A stretch of DNA of 5,119 nt from NCBI GenBank assembly GCA_021779235.1, contig JAJYBA010000125.1, positions 1-5,119 of the forward strand. Reading direction: 5' to 3'. How positions within the stretch are numbered: the stretch's first letter is position 1; each line of letters starts with the position of its first letter. This DNA is from Bacillota bacterium (lineage in GTDB: Bacteria; Bacillota; Clostridia; Clostridiales; Clostridiaceae). Shown here in pieces: positions 1 to 4,868 of this stretch. The position numbers and the translations under genes are program-made. The notes beneath the pieces were generated by a model. The model searched no databases and had not been told where the DNA came from. It worked only from the letters and a program-made list of their open reading frames with translations.

Positions 1-804
1 TTTCAAAAAGCTTCTTCTATGTATAGGAATAATTCCATGCTTTTTTATGGCAAGAACATGTTCTTCTGTACCGTAACCAACATTTTTATCAAAGCCATAA
101 TCGGGATATTCATTATGATACTCTAACATCAGTTCGTCTCTATATACTTTTGCAATTATTGAAGCGCAAGCTATACTTATACTTTTTGTATCTCCTTTAA
201 TTACAAACTCATTTAAATCCGAAAAGTTTTTTATTTTATATCCATCAGATAAGACTAAATCTGGTTTAATAGTGAGCCCATAGCAGGCGTCTAAAAATAT
301 TTGATTATTGCAATAGCCAATACCCTTTTCATCAATCTGTTTATTGTCAATAGCAATAATTTTATAGGCTAAAGCTTTTTCTTTAATAATCTGAGATAAT
401 TCTTTTCTTACACCTGTTGATAACTTTTTTGAATCGTTAACTCTTAGGATTAAATCTTTATCTTCATTTATATTTAAATCTAATACTACTGCAGCTGCCA
501 CTATAGGTCCTGCTAGAGGACCTCGTCCAACTTCATCAACTCCAGCTACGTATTTATAATTTCCAAAGCTTCTATCAAATTCGTACATTTTTTTTACTCT
601 CTGAATTTCCTTTTCTTTTAACTCAATCATTTTAGAGATTTTACTACCTAATTTTTGAACAGTTTTCCTATTGTCTTGTAGGAGTATACTTAATATACTT
701 CGCCTATCACTTTCTTTGATATCGTTTTCAAGCTTTTCTATGTTTAACACATATTCGCATATTTCTTTATAACTCATCTTTGAAAAATCAATATTAAGTT
801 CCAT
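1..804 (-). CDS. rnhB: Ribonuclease HII (3' end cut by window edge)
   Basis: RNase HII cleaves the RNA strand of RNA-DNA hybrids and nicks 5' of single ribonucleotides misincorporated in DNA, starting ribonucleotide excision repair. I translated 268 codons from ATG 804 to base 1 without a stop. The last visible residues (HRRSFLK) match the usual C-terminal segment, so only a few residues should be missing. Residues 1-75 form a charged, helical-looking N-terminal extension, as in Bacillus-type RnhB. The catalytic domain then opens with VDEVGRGPLAGP (D90, E91, and the GRG motif at 93-95). The other acidic ligands are D187 (LSDG) and D205 (KGDTKS). The 18-residue gap between them equals that in E. 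coli and Thermotoga enzymes. SIACASIIAKVYRD follows at 210-223, and Tyr244 in GYGT lies near the position of the substrate-sensing tyrosine. The SD AAGGAGA at 811-817 fixes the start. It follows rbgA after 99 nt containing a hairpin. Confidence 0.97.
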   Translation of the reverse strand, partial: MELNIDFSKMSYKEICEYVLNIEKLENDIKESDRRSILSILLQDNRKTVQKLGSKISKMIELKEKEIQRVKKMYEFDRSFGNYKYVAGVDEVGRGPLAGPIVAAAVVLDLNINEDKDLILRVNDSKKLSTGVRKELSQIIKEKALAYKIIAIDNKQIDEKGIGYCNNQIFLDACYGLTIKPDLVLSDGYKIKNFSDLNEFVIKGDTKSISIACASIIAKVYRDELMLEYHNEYPDYGFDKNVGYGTEEHVLAIKKHGIIPIHRRSFLK

Positions 805-830
805 GTTTTTTCTCCTTAATACTTTATTAA

Positions 831-839
831 ATTATCACA
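831..839 (-). promoter_or_regulatory. Candidate extended -10 element before rnhB
   Basis: On the minus strand this reads TG-T-GATAAT, an extended -10 box about 27 nt upstream of the rnhB ATG. The hexamer at the expected -35 distance is TACTTT, a poor match. The element starts only 3 nt after the hairpin that follows rbgA, so it could give rnhB its own short transcript. In DNA this AT-rich, a chance match is quite possible. Confidence 0.25.
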
Positions 840-842
840 ATT

Positions 843-893
843 AGGCACCTTAAAAAGTAGCTAAATACTGAGTAATTATTTTTTAAGATGCCC
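843..893 (-). other. 17-bp RNA hairpin between rbgA and rnhB, no U tract
   Basis: The minus-strand transcript can pair bases 893-877 with 843-859 into a 17-bp stem around a 17-nt loop. The arms are GGGCAUCUUAAAAAAUA and UACUUUUUAAGGUGCCU. There is one A-C mismatch and two G-U pairs, one of them terminal. The internal G-U pair would be an A-C mismatch in a plus-strand RNA, so the fold fits minus-strand transcription. The stem starts 10 nt after the rbgA stop. The bases after it (UAAUUGUGAUAAU read from its 3' edge) hold no U run, so it is not a standard intrinsic terminator. It may be a processing or stability element, an attenuating hairpin, or a small palindromic repeat. Confidence 0.7.
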
Positions 894-903
894 ATAAAAA
901 AAC

Positions 904-1761
904 TTAAACTTCGTCAATTCTTTCTAGAGATATAGAGCCTAATTTTCCACCTCTAAATTCATCTAGAAGCATTACTGCTATTCTATTGTAGTCAATATTC
1001 CCACCAGAAATTACAGCACCTCTTTTCCTGCCTATATTATCCATATTATCTATAGGATTCTCCATAATTTCTGAAAGTTTATATCGTTCTATTAGTCTTT
1101 GTGGATTGTTAGTCTGAAGCCTTTCTACTAATCTAAGCGCTAATTCTTCGATATCCATAATTTCATCTTTTATGGCTCCCGTGAATGCCAAATTGAGTCC
1201 TACAGCTTCATCTTCAAATTTTGGCCATAATACCCCTGGAGTATCCATTAGTTCTATCCCTAAGCTAGTTTTTATCCATTGTTTACTTTTAGTAACTCCT
1301 GGTCTATCCCCAGTTTTAGCAATATTGTTTTTAGCTAATTTATTTATAAAAGAAGACTTACCAACATTAGGTATACCAACTACCATAACTCTCGTAACTA
1401 TATTAACTAAGCCTTTATTTCTCTGTCTATCATGCTTTGCTTTCAATAATTCATCAAGAAGGGGTTTTATATTTTTTAACCCTTCACCACTAATGCTATT
1501 TACAGCCAATAACTTAATGTTATCAGTTGTAAGCTTTTTTATCCATTCCTTAGTTACTTTATCTTCTGCTAAATCACTTTTGTTCAATAAAATGATTCTA
1601 GGTTTATCTTTGCAAATCTCATCGATTTGTGGATTGGCACTTGATTTAACTATTCTTGCGTCTCTAATTTCTATTACAGCGTCAACAAGTTTTAAACTCT
1701 CTTGAATTTGCCTTCTTGTCTTAGCCATATGACCTGGAAACCAATTTATACTCATGCTCAT
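904..1761 (-). CDS. rbgA: Ribosome biogenesis GTPase A (RbgA/YlqF)
   Basis: RbgA is a GTPase that binds late 50S assembly intermediates and promotes incorporation of late ribosomal proteins such as uL16. The protein has 285 residues, normal for the family. Its GTPase motifs are circularly permuted: G4 NKSD (60-63) and G5-like NSISGEG (88-94) come before G1 GIPNVGKSS (129-137), G2 region GDRPGVTK (151-158) and G3 DTPG (173-176). The N-terminal INWFPGHMAKTRR is typical. The C-terminal domain (about 190-285) is the RNA-binding part, ending in GGKLGSISLE. The start is ATG 1761: SD AGGAAGGA (1772-1779) lies 10 nt away, inside the end of lepB, whereas ATG 1755 would be 16 nt from it. Only 2 nt separate it from the lepB stop, so the two are almost certainly co-transcribed and translationally coupled. 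Confidence 0.97.
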   Translation of the reverse strand: MSMSINWFPGHMAKTRRQIQESLKLVDAVIEIRDARIVKSSANPQIDEICKDKPRIILLNKSDLAEDKVTKEWIKKLTTDNIKLLAVNSISGEGLKNIKPLLDELLKAKHDRQRNKGLVNIVTRVMVVGIPNVGKSSFINKLAKNNIAKTGDRPGVTKSKQWIKTSLGIELMDTPGVLWPKFEDEAVGLNLAFTGAIKDEIMDIEELALRLVERLQTNNPQRLIERYKLSEIMENPIDNMDNIGRKRGAVISGGNIDYNRIAVMLLDEFRGGKLGSISLERIDEV

Positions 1762-1763
1762 AC

Positions 1764-2276
1764 TTATCTAATCCTTCCTATTCTATTGAATGGATAAAGC
1801 CTTATAACTGCTTTTCCTTCTAAAAGATTGAGTTTTACAAATCCGATATCACTACTGCGACTATCTTTACTGAAATTTCTATTATCACCCAAGACAAAAA
1901 TTGAATCCTGTGGCACCAGAGCTTCATCAAAGTCTTGCATAGAATCCTCATTTTTATAGTACTCATTAATAGTTTTACCATTTATGTACAATATATTATC
2001 GCTAATTTTAACTTTATCTCCCGAAACTGCTATAACTCTTTTTATTATTCTTTCTCTTATATCAGCGGGATACTTTATTACTACAATATCATTACGCTTA
2101 ACAGGTGTTATTCTATATGAAAGTTTTTCAAGTATTAATTTATCATTATTTTGCACTGTAGGAATCATAGATTCACCATTTACCGTTACTATTTGGAATA
2201 TGAAATTTATAATAAATACAGCAATTACAAGGGAAATCGCTATATATTTTACTTCTTCAAAAATCTTTCTTATCAA
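1764..2276 (-). CDS. lepB: Type I signal peptidase
   Basis: This membrane-bound serine-lysine protease removes signal peptides from proteins exported by Sec or Tat. The 170-residue form is the short Gram-positive type: one N-terminal membrane segment (about residues 10-30) and an extracytoplasmic catalytic domain. Box B is NGESMIPT with nucleophile Ser36. Box D holds the general base Lys79 in RIIKRVIAVSGD. Box E is VLGDNRNFSKDSR (GDN at 130-132, DSR at 138-140). The frame can extend to GTG 2285, directly after a stop codon, but that GTG lies inside a good SD, AAGTAGGTG (2283-2291). TTG 2276, 6 nt after that SD, is the better start. lepB has no clear promoter in the 150 nt after the rplS terminator and is followed at once by rbgA. 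Firmicutes often carry several such paralogues, so this need not be the only one. Confidence 0.95.
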   Translation of the reverse strand: MIRKIFEEVKYIAISLVIAVFIINFIFQIVTVNGESMIPTVQNNDKLILEKLSYRITPVKRNDIVVIKYPADIRERIIKRVIAVSGDKVKISDNILYINGKTINEYYKNEDSMQDFDEALVPQDSIFVLGDNRNFSKDSRSSDIGFVKLNLLEGKAVIRLYPFNRIGRIR

Positions 2277-2282
2277 TTTATG

Positions 2283-2291
2283 CACCTACTT
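2283..2291 (-). promoter_or_regulatory. lepB Shine-Dalgarno site that selects a TTG start
   Basis: The minus strand reads AAGTAGGTG, matching the full SD AAGGAGGTG at 8 of 9 positions. It lies 6 nt before TTG 2276. GTG 2285 is part of this site and has no SD of its own at a workable distance, so TTG is the likely start. Confidence 0.7.
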
Positions 2292-2424
2292 AAAAATCCA
2301 CTAAGATGGCTTAATTATGAGCTTCCGAAGAATACCTATATCTATACTTAATTATTATTCATTAAGCATTAACATCTCTTTTTATGAAAAAAGAAGACTA
2401 CGTTTCTAAACTATTGTTAAATGT

Positions 2425-2445
2425 AAAAAGGGACTTTGCAGCCCC
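2425..2445 (-). terminator. Intrinsic terminator of rplS
   Basis: Four bases after the rplS stop the minus-strand RNA folds GGGGCU-GCAA-AGUCCC: a 6-bp stem (2445-2430, one G-U pair) closed by a GNRA tetraloop and followed by five Us (2429-2425). This is a standard rho-independent terminator. It separates rplS from lepB. Confidence 0.92.
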
Positions 2446-2449
2446 AATT

Positions 2450-2797
2450 TTATCTCATTCTTTCTTTAACTTTTGCAGCCTTACCAACTCTATCTCTTAA
2501 GTAGAATAGTTTAGCTCTTCTAACTTTACCTAATCTTACAACTTCAATTTTCTCAATTACTGGAGCGTTTACTGGGAATGTTTTTTCAACACCAACACCA
2601 GATGCTACTCTTCTAACTGTGAAAGTTTCTCTTAAACCGCCATTTTGTCTCTTAAGAACGGTTCCTTCGAATACTTGGATTCTCTCCTTAGCACCCTCTT
2701 TGATTCTGATGTGAACTTTAACAGTATCACCTACATTAAATTCTGGTAAGTCTGTTCTAATTTGTTCTGATTCTATTGCTCTTATAATTTCTAACAT
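2450..2797 (-). CDS. rplS: Large-subunit ribosomal protein bL19
   Basis: bL19 is a structural protein of the 50S subunit located at the interface with the 30S, near bridge B8. From ATG 2797 the protein has 115 residues, the usual family length, and begins MLEIIRAIESEQIRTDLP as bL19 does. Other family landmarks are QVFEGTVLKRQNGG (41-54), the GVGVEKTFP segment (67-75) and the basic tail GKVRRAKLFYLRDRVGKAAK (90-109). An in-frame ATG at 2803 would add two residues but lies 1 nt from the SD AGGAGGG (2805-2811). ATG 2797 is 7 nt away and is clearly preferred. The gene appears to be its own transcription unit, with a promoter at 2880-2908, a structured leader and a terminator. This would let bL19 be set independently of trmD. 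Confidence 0.98.
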   Translation of the reverse strand: MLEIIRAIESEQIRTDLPEFNVGDTVKVHIRIKEGAKERIQVFEGTVLKRQNGGLRETFTVRRVASGVGVEKTFPVNAPVIEKIEVVRLGKVRRAKLFYLRDRVGKAAKVKERMR

Positions 2798-2804
2798 GTG
2801 CATT

Positions 2805-2811
2805 CCCTCCT
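2805..2811 (-). promoter_or_regulatory. rplS Shine-Dalgarno site
   Basis: The minus strand reads AGGAGGG, 7 nt from ATG 2797 and 1 nt from ATG 2803. It therefore decides the start in favour of the 115-residue bL19. It lies 8 bases after the 3' edge of the leader fold, so leader structure or a bound protein could affect ribosome access. Confidence 0.85.
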
Positions 2812-2819
2812 AAAATTTT

Positions 2820-2875
2820 ATTGTGACGTTCATGCCCTTAATAATGTGACAGAGGACCGCCCGTACTAGCACAAT
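2820..2875 (-). promoter_or_regulatory. L19-type leader RNA upstream of rplS
   Basis: The minus-strand RNA can form three stacked helices. The outer one is AUUGUG/CACAAU (2875-2870 with 2825-2820). The middle one is ACG/CGU (2864-2862 with 2828-2826). The inner one is GUCCU/AGGGC (2857-2853 with 2838-2834), closing a 14-nt loop. A 5-nt bulge and a GGCG/AUGAA internal loop separate them. The GC-rich GUACGGGCGGUCC block stands out from its AT-rich surroundings, which suggests selection. Position, size and context fit the ribosomal protein L19 leader known from low-GC Gram-positives, thought to mediate feedback by bL19. The fold was drawn by hand. I recognise the family mainly by context, not by an alignment. 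Confidence 0.75.
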
Positions 2876-2879
2876 CTAC

Positions 2880-2908
2880 ATTCTATCATAAATAAATATA
2901 TATATCAA
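2880..2908 (-). promoter_or_regulatory. Sigma-A promoter of rplS
   Basis: The minus strand carries -35 TTGATA (2908-2903), a 17-bp spacer, and -10 TAGAAT (2885-2880) with an extended TG (2888-2887). Each hexamer matches the consensus at 5 of 6 positions. Transcription should begin near 2875-2872, at the start of the leader. It sits between the hairpin after trmD and the rplS leader, so rplS can be transcribed without rimM-trmD. Confidence 0.82.
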
Positions 2909-2911
2909 CAT

Positions 2912-2947
2912 AAAAATATCTTTTGTGCTTATATATAAGATATTTTT
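2912..2947 (-). terminator. AT-rich terminator-like hairpin after trmD
   Basis: A perfect 11-bp inverted repeat, AAAAATATCTT (2947-2937) and AAGATATTTTT (2922-2912), encloses a 14-nt loop, starting 27 nt after the trmD stop. On the minus strand the 3' arm ends in five Us, as in an intrinsic terminator. Only two of the pairs in the stem include G or C, so termination is probably weak or partial and some read-through into rplS is likely. Its symmetry could also let it act on the other strand. Confidence 0.55.
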
Positions 2948-2974
2948 TAACTTTAAATAAATCCCCGTTATATC

Positions 2975-3694
2975 CTATTTTGCGTTTGCTTTAGTTAATA
3001 GTTTTTTATCTTCCTTTGAAAGTTCAAGTTTTCTAAATAAATCCGGTCTTTTTTCCTTAGTAATTAAAAGTGACTGCAATCTTCTCCACTTTCGTATGTT
3101 TTCATGATGCCCAGAGATCAGTACATCTGGAACCTTTTCACCCTCAAAACATTCTGGTCTTGTGTAATGAGGATATTCTAATACCCCATCATAAAAAGAT
3201 TCTTCTGTGAAGCTCTCCGCGCAAGATAATACCCCTGGAATCAATCTACAAATACTATCAACTATAGGAATACATGCCATTTCTCCACCTGTCAAAACAT
3301 AGTCGCCTAAGGAAAGCTCCATATCTATATAGTCATAGGTTCTCTCATCAATACCTTCGTAATGACCACATACAAATATTAATTCCTTTTCTTCACATAG
3401 CTGCTTCGCAATATCTTGGGTAAAAGTATTACCTCTTGGTCCCAAAAATATGACTTTCCCACTATTATGTAGTTTAACATCCTTAATACTGTGAACTAAA
3501 GGTTGAGCTAGCATTACCATACCTGCTCCACCACCATAAGGGTAATCATCTACTTTTTTATGTTTATTTAAAGCATAGTCTCTAATATTATGAGGTGAAA
3601 TCTCCAGTATATTTTTCTCTATGGCTTTTCCAATGATACTATGATTAAAAATTTCAAACATTTCAGGAAATAAAGTTAAAATATCTATTTTCAT
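2975..3694 (-). CDS. trmD: tRNA (guanine-N1-)-methyltransferase TrmD
   Basis: TrmD uses S-adenosylmethionine to methylate N1 of G37 next to the anticodon, preventing +1 frameshifting. It is an essential dimeric enzyme of the trefoil-knot SPOUT family. From ATG 3694 it has 239 residues and starts MKIDILTLFPEMF, as expected. The knot and cofactor region includes LGPRG (84-88), GHYEGIDER (110-118) and SLGDYVLTGGE (128-138). R150 (CRLIPGVL) aligns with catalytic Arg154 of the gammaproteobacterial enzymes. The linker is followed by LEYPHYTRPECFEG (172-185) and GHHENIRKWRRLQSL (195-209). By hand alignment, the place of catalytic Asp169 is taken by Glu165. TTG 3703 would add three residues but lacks support. 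ATG 3694 overlaps the rimM stop as ATGA and has no good SD of its own, so translation is coupled to rimM. Confidence 0.97.
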   Translation of the reverse strand: MKIDILTLFPEMFEIFNHSIIGKAIEKNILEISPHNIRDYALNKHKKVDDYPYGGGAGMVMLAQPLVHSIKDVKLHNSGKVIFLGPRGNTFTQDIAKQLCEEKELIFVCGHYEGIDERTYDYIDMELSLGDYVLTGGEMACIPIVDSICRLIPGVLSCAESFTEESFYDGVLEYPHYTRPECFEGEKVPDVLISGHHENIRKWRRLQSLLITKEKRPDLFRKLELSKEDKKLLTKANAK

Positions 3695-4185
3695 TCTTGC
3701 CAATCACTCACTGGTTTAATTATTATTACACGCTTATTAACATCTATACTAACTACTATATCCTTCAGCACTGGAATAAGCACTTCTTTATTTCCCTTAA
3801 CCCAATAAACATCATTGCCTGGTGTATGAAGAACATCATATACTTTTCCAAGTTCTTCTTCTCCACCCTCTTCATAAACACTACAATCTATCAGATCTGC
3901 CACATAATAGCTACCTTCTGGCAGTTTAATAGCGTCTTCGCGACTAACCATCAAGTACTTATTTCTATATAATTCCGCTTGTTCTATACTATCTATACCT
4001 TCAATTTTCAGTATTGCTTTATCAGCTTGAAGTTTACATCCTTCAATCTTTCTAATTTCACCGTCAATATATACACTTTTCAGCTTTTTAAACCTTTCAA
4101 GGCTATCTGTTAATGGAAATACTTTAACTTCACCTTTTAGCCCATGTGTTTTACCAATCTGGCCTACACTCATAAAATCTTTCAT
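3691..4185 (-). CDS. rimM: 16S rRNA processing / ribosome maturation factor RimM
   Basis: RimM binds 30S assembly intermediates through uS19 and helps mature the head domain of 16S rRNA. The 164-residue protein has the usual two domains. The N-terminal RimM barrel (about 4-86) carries VGQIGKTHGLKGEVKVFPLT. The C-terminal PRC-barrel (about 92-162) carries YYVADLIDC, the HTPGNDVYWVK turn and LIPVLKDIVVSID. ATG 4185 follows SD AAGGAGGAT (4191-4199) at good spacing. Its stop overlaps the trmD start by 4 nt. It is separated from khpA by a terminator and about 100 nt of very AT-rich DNA, so the rimM-trmD pair should need its own promoter or read-through. I could not find a convincing promoter there. 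Confidence 0.96.
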   Translation of the reverse strand: MKDFMSVGQIGKTHGLKGEVKVFPLTDSLERFKKLKSVYIDGEIRKIEGCKLQADKAILKIEGIDSIEQAELYRNKYLMVSREDAIKLPEGSYYVADLIDCSVYEEGGEEELGKVYDVLHTPGNDVYWVKGNKEVLIPVLKDIVVSIDVNKRVIIIKPVSDWQE

Positions 4186-4285
4186 TTAAAATCCTCCTTC
4201 CAAAATTATTTATATGAATAGCTATAATTTAAAAATTATAAATTACTTATCTCACTATATTATGTACAAAACTCAATATTTAATT

Positions 4286-4316
4286 AAAATAAGAGTTAGG
4301 TAGAACCTAACTCTTA
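4286..4316 (-). terminator. Intrinsic terminator after khpA
   Basis: On the minus strand a perfect 11-bp stem, TAAGAGTTAGG with CCTAACTCTTA (4316-4306 and 4300-4290), encloses a 5-nt loop and is followed by TTTT (4289-4286). The 5' arm starts with the khpA stop codon itself. The hairpin is strong and should end most ffh-rpsP-khpA transcripts before rimM. On the plus strand it is followed by a mixed T-rich stretch, so some reverse-direction activity is possible. Confidence 0.88.
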
Positions 4317-4541
4317 CTTTATTTCAACAACTACTTTTTTATTTTCTTTAACAGCAGCTGCCTTCACAACAGTTCTAATAGCTTTAGCTATTCTACCTTG
4401 TTTTCCTATAACTTTTCCCATATCCTCATGTGCCACAGATAATTCAAGAACTACCGTATGCTCATGCGCTACTTCGTTTACTACTACCATTTCTGGTTTA
4501 TCAACTAAAGACTTTGCCAATACTTCAAGTAACTGTTTCAT
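4314..4541 (-). CDS. khpA: KH-domain RNA-binding protein KhpA (YlqC)
   Basis: KhpA is a small single-KH protein that binds RNA, usually with the partner KhpB (Jag/EloR). In streptococci and other Firmicutes the pair affects cell division, cell-wall growth and small-RNA function. From ATG 4541 the protein has 75 residues, the usual size. It starts MKQLLEVLAKSLVDKPE and has the GxxG loop GKQG (46-49) within MGKVIGKQGRIAKAIR. The chain is almost entirely KH fold. A longer version from ATG 4556 is rejected because that ATG overlaps the SD GGAGGAG (4548-4554), which lies 6 nt before ATG 4541. It follows rpsP after 34 nt, the conserved Firmicutes arrangement, and a terminator begins in its stop codon. 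Confidence 0.96.
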   Translation of the reverse strand: MKQLLEVLAKSLVDKPEMVVVNEVAHEHTVVLELSVAHEDMGKVIGKQGRIAKAIRTVVKAAAVKENKKVVVEIK

Positions 4542-4547
4542 GGAAAA

Positions 4548-4554
4548 CTCCTCC
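4548..4554 (-). promoter_or_regulatory. khpA Shine-Dalgarno site
   Basis: The minus strand reads GGAGGAG, 6 nt before ATG 4541. The alternative ATG 4556 overlaps this site, so it cannot use it. Confidence 0.85.
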
Positions 4555-4575
4555 ATTCATTACTTACAAACTTTT

Positions 4576-4818
4576 CTAGTTGACTGCAATTTTGCTAAGT
4601 AATCTTTTAACTGTATCAGATGGTTGTGCACCATTCTTTATCCAATTAGCTGCTTTTTCAGCATCGATTTTAACAGTAGCTGGTTCTGTTGTTGGGTTGT
4701 AGTATCCTATCTCTTCGATAAATCTTCCATCTCTAGGAGCTCTTGAATCTGCAACTACCACTCTATAAAATGGAGCTTTTTTAGCACCCATTCTTTTTAA
4801 TCTGATTTTAACTGCCAT
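4576..4818 (-). CDS. rpsP: Small-subunit ribosomal protein bS16
   Basis: bS16 is a structural 30S protein that binds the 5' and central domains of 16S rRNA and is important for subunit assembly. The 80-residue protein begins MAVKIRLKRMGAKKAPFYRV, the family signature, followed by VADSRAPRDGRFIEEIGYYNP (22-42) and a C-terminal part with AANWIKNGAQPSDTVKRLL. The start is ATG 4818. A longer frame from TTG 4836 would add six residues encoded by the SD itself. It lies 50 nt after ffh with no terminator and no convincing promoter between, so it is probably co-transcribed with ffh and khpA. Confidence 0.98.
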   Translation of the reverse strand: MAVKIRLKRMGAKKAPFYRVVVADSRAPRDGRFIEEIGYYNPTTEPATVKIDAEKAANWIKNGAQPSDTVKRLLSKIAVN

Positions 4819-4822
4819 GTAT

Positions 4823-4833
4823 ATCACCTCCTT
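4823..4833 (-). promoter_or_regulatory. rpsP Shine-Dalgarno site, full anti-SD match
   Basis: The minus strand reads AAGGAGGTGAT, an 11-base complement to the typical 3' end of Firmicutes 16S rRNA, close to ATG 4818. The match suggests very strong initiation. It also explains why the in-frame TTG 4836, next to and overlapping it, is not the start. Confidence 0.9.
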
Positions 4834-4868
4834 CAAAGCTAAATTAAGTCATTACCCAAGTAGTTTTA

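Noticed and set aside
1172..1705. A 177-codon open frame on the plus strand within rbgA
   Set aside because: It lies wholly antisense to a clear GTPase gene with all its motifs and shows no recognisable protein features.
1935..2351. Overlapping plus-strand open frames opposite lepB
   Set aside because: Their Ile/Tyr/Phe-rich translations are what AT-rich antisense DNA produces. lepB on the other strand has full catalytic motifs.
2292..2424. Search for a lepB promoter between the rplS terminator and lepB
   Set aside because: Several partial boxes exist (for example TATAGA and TTAATG), but no pair has both good matches and 16-18 bp spacing. A short UUCG-loop hairpin near 2325 has only 3 bp.
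3697..3972. A 91-codon plus-strand frame opposite rimM
   Set aside because: It is antisense to a conserved gene and low in complexity, with no family resemblance.
4223..4240. AT-only inverted repeat (TATAATTT / AAATTATA), containing a perfect TATAAT on the minus strand upstream of rimM
   Set aside because: No -35 match lies at a proper distance and the loop is only 2 nt. In this composition the match is expected by chance, so I do not call a promoter.
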